Below are positions 57,281 to 64,000 of a stretch of DNA of 64,000 bases, in pieces. How positions within the stretch are numbered: position 1 is the stretch's first letter; the number at the start of each line of letters is the position of its first letter. The position numbers and the translations under genes were made by a program. The stretch is from Sipunculus nudus. Lineage: Eukaryota; Annelida; Sipuncula; Golfingiida; Sipunculidae. Under the pieces are notes generated by a model that made no database searches, was not told where the DNA came from, and saw only the letters and a list, made by a program, of their open reading frames with translations. The DNA is taken from contig CM049311.1 in assembly GCA_026874595.1 (NCBI GenBank), positions 37,654,676 to 37,718,675 of the forward strand, given 5' to 3'.

Positions 57281-57800
57281 AGAAAGACTGGGATGAGGGG
57301 ATCCACCTATTGCTGTTTGCTGTTAGCGAATCCTTTCAGGAATCCTTGGGTTTCTGTCCCTCTGAACTAATTTTCGGACATGGACCTCGAACGGAACTTC
57401 CATTGAAACTGCTAAAACTCGTGTAAAAATCCTGATTCTCTTAGTTTACTGCAGTATGTCTCAGACTTTCGCACTAAACTACACAATGCTTGTGAGATTG
57501 CAAAGTCAAATCTAAAATCTGCACAAAGAAACAAAGTATGACAAGCACACTGCAAGTAGGACGTTTGAGCCTGGTGAAAAGGTCCTTGCCTTACTTCCCA
57601 TCCCTGGCAGACCTCTGCAAGCTAGGTATTTTGGTCCTTACATTGTTGACAAGAAAGTCAGTGATTTAAATTACATACTGTTGACACCAGATAGACGTAA
57701 GAAGAAACAACTGTCCCATGTTAACATGTTGAAACCATATTATGACAGAAATAGCACATCAGATGTTGTACAAAATGTTTCTGCTGTTAATTGTGTATAA
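57281..57800 (+). pseudogene. Integrase C-terminal part (Gypsy)
   Basis: Starts QKDWDEGIHLLLFAVSESFQ, then ESLGFCPSELIFGHGPRTEL, the usual end of the Gypsy integrase core, and a C-terminal domain with FEPGEKVLALLPIPGRPLQA, RYFGPYIVDKKVSDLNYIL and HVNMLKPYYDR. One frame break lies near 57540. The catalytic D-D-E part is not present. Confidence 0.8.
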
Positions 57801-57887
57801 ACTGACCCTGACCCAGTTAAAGTAGATACTGATTGTAAGTGTGATGTAGACATTCAGTGTGGTACAGTACCATTAAAAAATTCAGAC

Positions 57888-58615
57888 GTGCTTAAAAACC
57901 TGGATGCCAAACTGTCACACCTAACCGCACAAGAACAACAAGACCTCAAGAACCTGCTGCGGAATTATGAACATTTGTTTAGTTACATTCCAACGCGAAC
58001 TAACATGTGCCATGACGTCGATGTTGGCGAGACAAGCGCAGTCAAGCAACATCCATATAGACTGAATCCAATAAAAGCAAAGGTATCTACAGGATGAGAT
58101 TCAATATTTGCTGGACAATGATTGAACCTAGTAACAGTAACTGGAGTTCACCATGTATTCTTGTGCCAAAACCTGATGGAAGTTACCGTATTTGCACAGA
58201 TTATCGAAAACTGAACTCTGTCACCAAGACTGACACGTTCCTGATTCCGAGGATCGATGATTGTATTGATAGAGTCAGTAGCTCCTGGTATATTTCCAAG
58301 TTTGACTTGTTAAAAGGATTCTGGCAAGTTCCGCTGACGGATCGAGCGAAAGAAGTGTCCGCATTTGTGACGCCGCAAGGACTGTACCAGTATAAAGTTA
58401 TGCCGTTTGGTATGAAGAACTCGCCAGCCACGTTTCAGCGCCTCATCCATATGGATGTCAAGGATTTTCAGGGCTGTAACGCATATATTGATGACCTCAT
58501 CGTGTACAGCGACACCTGGGAGAAAAATCTGCAAATTCTTCGCGACCTCTTCGAAAGACTCAGTGAAGCACGTCTGACCGTCAACTTAGTAAAATCTGAG
58601 TTTTGTCATGCATAA
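57888..58615 (+). pseudogene. Reverse transcriptase (Gypsy)
   Basis: N-terminal HDVDVGETSAVKQHPYRLNP, then two frameshifts (about 58081 and 58122), then WSSPCILVPKPDGSYRICTD YRKLNSVTKTD, LLKGFWQVPLTDRAKEVSAF, GMKNSPATFQRL and the catalytic AYIDDLIVYSD box, which is intact. A stop at about 58613 ends the frame. Confidence 0.88.
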
Positions 58616-58712
58616 GTAACATTTTTGGGTCATATTGTAGGGCAGGGTCAGGTAGTGCTATAGCATAAGTGCTATTCCTGCATTTCCTAGACCAGAAAAC
58701 ATAAAGCAAATA

Positions 58713-59280
58713 ATGCGTTTTCTTGGTATGTTTGGGTACTACAGGAAGTTTTGTCCAAATTTTGCTGCTGTAGCCGAACCTTTGACTAATTTGTTAAAGA
58801 AGAAACAAAAGTTTGTATGGGATGTTCAGTGTGAAAATGCATTTCAGAATTTAAAAAAAAATCGGTTAAGTTCACCAGATTTAGCAGCTCCAGACTTTTC
58901 TCAAACTTTTAAGTTAGCTGTAGATGCTAGTGATACTGCTGCTGGTGCTGTGTTGTTACAAGAAGGCAATGATGGCATAGATCATCCAATCTGTTATTTC
59001 TCAAGAAAGTTTAATGCAAACAAGAAAGACTACTCCACTATTGAAAAAGAATGTTTGGCTTAGATTTTTGCATTGCAACATTTTGAAGTTTATGTTACTT
59101 CATCAGTCAGGCCTATCATTGTCTTCAGTGATCACAATCCCCTCACGTTTATGAACAAGTTGAAGTGTAAAAACAAAGATTGTTGAGATGGAGTTTGTTC
59201 TTACAGGATTACAAGCTTGATATCATACACATTAAAGGGAAAGACAATGTACTTGCTGATTGCTTATCGAGATGTTTATG
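58713..59280 (+). pseudogene. RNase H and connection domain (Gypsy)
   Basis: MRFLGMFGYYRKFCPNFAAV is the tether; FKLAVDASDTAAGAVLLQ holds the first Asp; CYFSRKFNANKKDYSTIEKE the Glu; a TAG follows ECLA (59061). Beyond it FSDHNPLTFMNKLK and [14 protein letters not shown] end the domain. RNase H is followed directly by the 3' LTR. Confidence 0.85.
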
Positions 59281-59334
59281 AAATGTTGTAAACAGGATGT
59301 TTATGTGATGTTGTCGATAAGATAATTTTTGAGT

Positions 59335-60121
59335 TGTTGTAAGGATTTAGTGATTGTGATTTTATTATGTGACACGTAAATCCTATTGTGGCACTTGTGT
59401 CTGGCCGCGTATTACCTTCTATGTTTAATCCGTACTGGTTGAACTCTCGTTGTCATGTGAGTCTTGGGTTTTCACGCCTGGTCGTGGGTCACGTGATGAG
59501 CCTGGTCTGTAGAGATACACAGCGCTGTTTTTCTAGAGAATTCCTGAAACGCGTGTTGTGCAAGATCTTATAGACTGTTCGAGAAGTGGAAAATTCTCGG
59601 CTTGGGGTGAAGAGTATATAACGGGCGAGGGCAGAGAAGATTCCAGCGGACGCAGAAGCGTGTGTCAGATTCTAGGACCTTATCCAAAGAATGCGGAAAT
59701 TATACATTTTCAAAGACTTTCTACTGGATTTTATGCATTTGGACTTCAGTTTATTTCTGGGTTGTTGCAAGATCTTTCCACCGGACTGTCATTCTCCGGG
59801 AGTTTACATTTAAAGGACTTATTGTTGTGATGGTGTTGGTATCCAGGTACTGTGCGCATTGTTTTTATATGTGATTGTATGGACTTCTTGTTATACCGCT
59901 GTTTTACTGTATAATTGTACTGATTTAGTGTATTGTATTGTTAGGGTTGTTTTAAGAAGAAATTATAGTTATTTGTTAACAAAAAAACCACTGACTCCTT
60001 TATTCATTCCCCTAGACATTTCCCGCTGCCTAGTGTTACAGAATCTGATTTTTTTTTATCTCCGTTACAGAATTTGTGTTCATCACGCATACGTGATTTG
60101 TTTATATTAGGTTCCGTAACA
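59335..60121 (+). mobile_element. 3' LTR of the Gypsy element
   Basis: Left boundary uncertain (59335 TGTTGTAAGG or 59351); right end CCGTAACA at 60121. Contains a TATA-like GAGTATATAACGGG (about 59610). Collinear with the 57168 fragment and, inverted, with the solo LTR at 6359-7253. Confidence 0.75.
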
Positions 60122-60283
60122 TTAATCATTCATTTACCATACCATGTTAATCAATAGAGATGACCTATATTAATTTTCATATGTAAGACCTATCGAGAAA
60201 ATGTCAGAGAATATTTTCGCATTTTACTAAAAGATTTATAATAGCACTTAAAAATAAAATCAACGTTTGCTTTACTTATTTAG

Positions 60284-60355
60284 TAACTTGGAGATCAACA
60301 ATATTCGCAGGCTTCAGATTGATTCATTTACCAAGTTCCGAAAGTTACGACGAAT
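60284..60355 (+). CDS. LRR adhesion-GPCR-like gene, exon 2: one leucine-rich repeat
   Basis: Exactly 72 bases between TTACTTATTTAG/T and AAT/GTAAGT, phase 2 to phase 2, encoding NLEINNIRRLQIDSFTKFRK LRR: one 24-residue LRR. 72-base phase-2 exons are typical of LRR genes. It joins exon 1 as EDIYEL-NLEINN. Confidence 0.8.
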
Positions 60356-61098
60356 GTAAGTATTTTAATTCTACTCAGTATGACATAACCCATTCATATT
60401 AAGGTATATCACGTAATTTGATTTATGCATGGGCATTTGTTTTTTTGGTCTGATGCGAAAGATCCCTTCATCAAGAATGCTTACATATTCAGGGACGTAA
60501 CCCGTGGGGTGGAGGGGGGGGGGGTTGCGCAGGGGGCCATGGCCCCACCCCCTCTGAGGTTGCATGTTATTTGAGGTTATACACGTACCGGACGCTTGAA
60601 AAATAACAGTTTCATTTAGTCGGCCCATATTCTAAGCACAATCGTGCAAAAGTGAATGTACATTGGTGAATATTCCTTGAAGAGGTTCCTGATTTCGGAT
60701 AATGTTCCTGATCCACACTTAAATCAAACAGATTTATTCATAGGCCCACTCTCGAAAGGCTACATGTAATATTCATGAGATTCGGTTAGTTATTCAGCAC
60801 ACAGTTAAACAGGCACGAACGCATAACCATCCGGACGGAGGCAATGAGATAAATGCCCATCCCAAGGTCTAAAGTAAGTGGTAAATACATAGTAAATAAG
60901 TGGGAATATATTTGTGTTAAAAGCCTATTTGGCTGCTATTTGCTGCATAGAAATAATTTAATTTGATAAAACATTTAATGCTGGGGAAACAGGACAAATT
61001 GTCGGCAGACTTTTCTTTAGACACATGTTTCATGTCCATTCATGGTAATCACGTTAACTTTATAGGTCTCAGGTTTATATATTATTCATTTTGATGAG
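60356..61098 (+). other. Intron 2 of the LRR gene
   Basis: Contains a G-rich low-complexity stretch near 60500-60555. No exon recognised. Confidence 0.5.
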
Positions 61099-61310
61099 CA
61101 GTTGGCTGGACCACAACCCTATAAAATGTGACTCTGGTTCCATTGAGGTGTTGGAATGGGCCCGACGTAACAATGTTACCATTACCGGATTTAACTGTGA
61201 CCAGTCCACCGAGACTCCAAGTCCACGATCTTCTGATACAACAACGTGTAAATACATCAGCAACAGAACAAGGGCTTTGGAAAAACTGGCTCGAACTCCT
61301 GTAACTTCAG
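61099..61310 (+). CDS. LRR adhesion-GPCR-like gene, exon 3: LRR C-cap
   Basis: Encodes WLDHNPIKCDSGSIEVLEWA RRNNVTITGFNCDQS ... DTTTCKYISN, an LRRCT cap (NPxxCD ... LxW ... C ... C). The acceptor is GAGCAG, a tandem NAGNAG site: exon start 61099 or 61102, both in frame (adding or dropping one Ser). Donor TTCAG/GTATCA, phase 1. Confidence 0.8.
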
Positions 61311-61686
61311 GTATCATTTTTCCCGCCTAAGACACATATAGAGATACATATTCTTCATTTGGTTCAACATTATTTGGCAACAATAATGCAATTTTTCATG
61401 ATATATATATATTTGTATTGTTGATTACTTTAACACTTCGAGATTTTTTGCTGTTATTGATCATTTTCTAATTAACTTAAAATTGAAATAAACATGAAAA
61501 AATACGTGATGTATTTTTTCTTTAAATTTGACTCGCTTTAATTACTAGTTGAACCATAATCTTAGGTGTTTTTCATCAAAATTTCTTTTATCAAGGCACA
61601 AAAACCTCCATATTCTTTATGTTACACCAGGTCATCAATGTGACATTGAGGAATTACCTCTTGAGTTTTCCTATATTATACATTTT

Positions 61687-62760
61687 TAGCTCGGCTGACT
61701 GAAAGTCATCTGAGCTAAAGTGATCACTCTTTGTCCGTCGTCCGTCGTCCCGTCGTGCCGTCCATCTGTCCGTCCGTCCGTTAACAGGGCACAAGTCGTT
61801 ACCGCTGGACCTGGAATCTTCTTACTTGACATCCGGGCAGATCCATAAAAGAAATCTCCTTGGAAACCGAAAATGAGGTGTCTGTTACCCACATCAGCTA
61901 TGGGGCTCGAAAGTGCTCCTCTGAATAGTAAAAAAAAAAATCATACAAAAACTGCAGTATTTCAATAACTACAGCACTGACGGTCATGATTTTACGCATA
62001 CACATTGATCATGAGGGGTCCCATCAGTTCCTGAAGACTAGTGGCACCACCTGTATTTTTTTTATATTTATACGCATTTTTTCTCTATTTTTCAGACCCC
62101 CACATGAAGCAGTCAATCCGTTATCAAGGCACAAATCATAACCATTGGGACTGGAATGTTCTAACTGTACATCCAGGGAGGTCATAGGCCAGTCTCCTTT
62201 GAAACTTGAAATTAGGTCATTGTGATCTAACATTTGTGAATTACAGGCTGGAAACATAATTTTGAGCACCCAGTCAATCAGATGAGGCACAATTTGTATC
62301 CGCTAGGCCTAGAATCTTTAAACATGGCATTCAGGCAGGTCTTCGGGAAATCTGCATGGAAACCTGAAATAAGGTCATGCTGACCTATATTCTGTGAACT
62401 TTGGGCCAAAGATATGAATTTAAGCACCCTGAAAATCAGATGGACACAATTTGTATCTGCAGGGCCTAGAATGTTCCAGTGTAATAGATGTCTTGGGTTA
62501 TACCCATGGGAACCTGAAATTAAGTCATGGTGACCTATATTCTATGTGCTACCGGCCAAAAACATTTTGGACAATCTCCACGGAAACCTGAAATTAGGAC
62601 ATGGTGACTTATATTACTGGCCAGAAACATTTTTAAAACTTAGACAGTCAGACACGGTACAACACTTTACTGTTGGACCTATAATATTCTGTCTTGACAT
62701 CAAGGGACGTCCTTCAAAAATGTGCATGGTCATTTTTAGGTCAGCTGACTGTATACAATT
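61687..62760 (+). repeat. Tandem-repeat element with hairpin start, unit about 158 bases
   Basis: Starts with a near-perfect hairpin (AGCTCGGCTGACT / AGTCATCTGAGCT, loop GAA) at 61689-61717 and a GTCCGTCGTCCGTC simple repeat. Units with GGCACAA, (C/T)GG(G/A)CCT-GAAT and GGAAACCTGAAATTAGGTCA recur near 61790, 62129, 62288, 62449. The 214-codon frame at 62546-63190 overlaps this array and is not a credible gene. Confidence 0.6.
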
Positions 62761-63384
62761 CAGGATGGATTTCTTGGGAATGGCTGGACATATTATAATG
62801 AAACTTTTCCTTCTTGTTGATTTTGAGGAACTAAAATTGCAACAGTTAAATGGGGATACCATGTGCACCTACAGAATTTGGCAATCAGATGATAAAAATT
62901 CATATTGTGAATCTCTTCCTAGTCAGCTTAGCGTCATGACCCATGGGTCACTTGTTTTTTTAAACAGCAGCCTTTTATATTTGCAAAGTTTTTACTTTTG
63001 TATAATATTATTGGTCATGTTTATATGTTTTAAACAACCTAAATCAAGTCTGAAAAATCACCTTTTCAAATTTGACACCATTCGATGTAACGACACACAA
63101 AAGCTACCAGACATAAATATTGATGAGTATCTTTCAGTCCTCACTATAATGATGATCGAGTCCCAAGAAATTATATTACGTTCTCCTTAGGAAGGTTCAA
63201 TTGAATTCAGAACAAATATAACTTTTTTTCGCTCGTGTGAGACTTGGAATAACGTGCATCACATGATAAGCACTACAACAGAAGAAATAGAAATATTAAA
63301 TAACGAATATGCATATTTTCAGCCATGCATGATTGTGATCGGATCCAGAGATTTTATACGAATATTGCCTGCCTTGCTTTGCAG

Positions 63385-63613
63385 GAAATATAAACAGCAT
63401 TACTTTAGAGCTTGAAAAGCTCACAGAAGAGTCGAAACAGTTCTCGTCTGAAGATGTCACTTTCGCCAGCCTATCTCTGGAGAAGGTGATCATGTCATAC
63501 ACGACGCTAGACAATAAGACCATCCAGAGGCTGATGACCTGCTTGGGGAATATTCTCGACGTGAGAACAGAGGTGCTGGTCAAGTCCCAAGTCAGCAACC
63601 AAACAGTTAGGAG
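63385..63613 (+). CDS. LRR adhesion-GPCR-like gene, exon 4: start of GAIN-like region (partial gene)
   Basis: Acceptor CTTTGCAG/GA, in phase 1 with exon 3; donor AGGAG/GTGTGT, phase 2. Encodes GNINSITLELEKLTEESKQF, SEDVTFASLSLEKVI and LMTCLGNILDVRTEVLVKSQ VSNQTVRR, an alpha-helical pattern like the start of the GAIN domain in adhesion GPCRs, closest in style to ADGRA (GPR125-like). The 7TM part would lie beyond 64000. Family call is by pattern, not alignment. Confidence 0.65.
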
Positions 63614-64000
63614 GTGTGTATTGTCAGCTAAACTCCTGTTAATACGACATTCAGACAATACCAGTTTACACAGTATACCATTTTGTTGTATATTAAGATG
63701 TCATCCCATACTAATCATTTTTGCTGAAAGCTGTCCATCCGTAATCCGCTTTATCAGTGTGATTATTGATATTAAATAGTATTAATGCATTTTCATTCTA
63801 TATTATCTTTCTATCATTTGTTTATATTTTCATTAATTTGCCAGTTCCATAAAATGCCATCCTCTGGCCATATTAGATGACACAAAAAATCTAAACTTTT
63901 TAGAAATACCATGGCCACATCTGAAAGGTATTTGAGATAATGTAAGGATTTTAAAATATATATCTGGCCGCCTAATTGGTTTTTAACAATAGTTCGAAAT
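63614..64000 (+). other. Start of the next intron, runs off the window
   Basis: AT-rich, no exon recognised. Confidence 0.5.

Larger units (their letters stand above)
57168..60121 (+). mobile_element. Degenerate Gypsy element, Gmr1-like gene order
   Basis: 5' LTR fragment (57168 to about 57275), then the C-terminal part of integrase (57281-57800), then reverse transcriptase (57888-58615), RNase H (58713-59280) and a 3' LTR (about 59335-60121). Integrase before reverse transcriptase in a Gypsy-type pol is the Gmr1-like order. The start of the internal region (gag, protease, most of integrase) is deleted. Several frameshifts and stops; not functional. No clear target-site duplication. Confidence 0.8.
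44923..60283 (+). other. First intron of the LRR gene, about 15.4 kb
   Basis: Inferred from phase agreement (phase 2 to exon at 60284). It contains a (CT)n run, AT-rich runs, the TRIM array, a nested satellite, a small GC-richer tandem array and a Gypsy element. Further 72-base LRR exons could be hidden here, but none was recognised. 45-48 kb is AT-rich with nothing recognised. Confidence 0.5.

Noticed and set aside
62546-63190. 214-codon open frame, longest in the window
   Set aside because: Its first part lies in the 158-base tandem repeat, composition is low-complexity, and no domain or splice context supports it.

Overview
The window looks like animal nuclear DNA, most likely from a bivalve mollusc. 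It is AT-rich by eye, its genes are split into short exons with GT-AG introns, and most of the rest is repeats. The repeats point the same way: tRNA-headed SINEs with the shared central motif of invertebrate MetaSINEs, DIRS and Gypsy (Gmr1-like) retroelements, an OTU-plus-MULE transposase relic, hairpin-ended tandem-repeat elements of mollusc type, and a miniature LTR element of the TRIM class that resembles the one described in bivalves. The species cannot be named from this sequence alone.

Layout. 1-2526: repeats, no gene recognised. 2527-26031 (+): a 21-exon gene for a secreted or membrane-anchored protein of the von Willebrand factor D and EGF domain family (VWDE-like): signal peptide, D8C-type cysteine module, linker modules, VWD domain, one EGF domain, C-terminal cysteine modules, one membrane span and a basic tail. 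Its 3' UTR and polyadenylation signals follow to about 27.2 kb. Introns 3 and 5 (about 6.3 kb each) carry SINEs, a solo terminal repeat, a solo LTR and a large tandem-repeat element. 27.5-32.0 kb: dispersed repeats and a decayed DIRS-type retrotransposon (-). 32.6-34.96 kb: a decayed OTU/MULE-type element (-). 35-44.7 kb: repeats, no convincing gene.

44711 to beyond the window end (+): exons of a second gene with signal peptide, LRR N-cap, one 72-base LRR exon, LRR C-cap and the start of a GAIN-like region, best explained as an LRR-bearing adhesion GPCR (ADGRA-like) whose 3' part lies outside. Its first intron is about 15.4 kb and holds a five-terminal-repeat TRIM array (51704-53019), a nested satellite with a unit near 929 bases (53.1-55.0 kb), another small tandem array (55.0-55.35 kb) and a degenerate Gmr1-like Gypsy element (57168-60121).

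Main points for a second look: the TRIM array, whose terminal repeats carry a tRNA-like Pol III A/B-box pair, a tRNA-Pro-type primer site and purine tracts, with long and short internal regions alternating; a one-base reading-frame conflict in VWDE-like exon 2 with a competing acceptor that restores the frame; and the OTU-transposase relic that has lost its catalytic core. Exon joins were checked by hand for phase; no alignment or transcript data were available.
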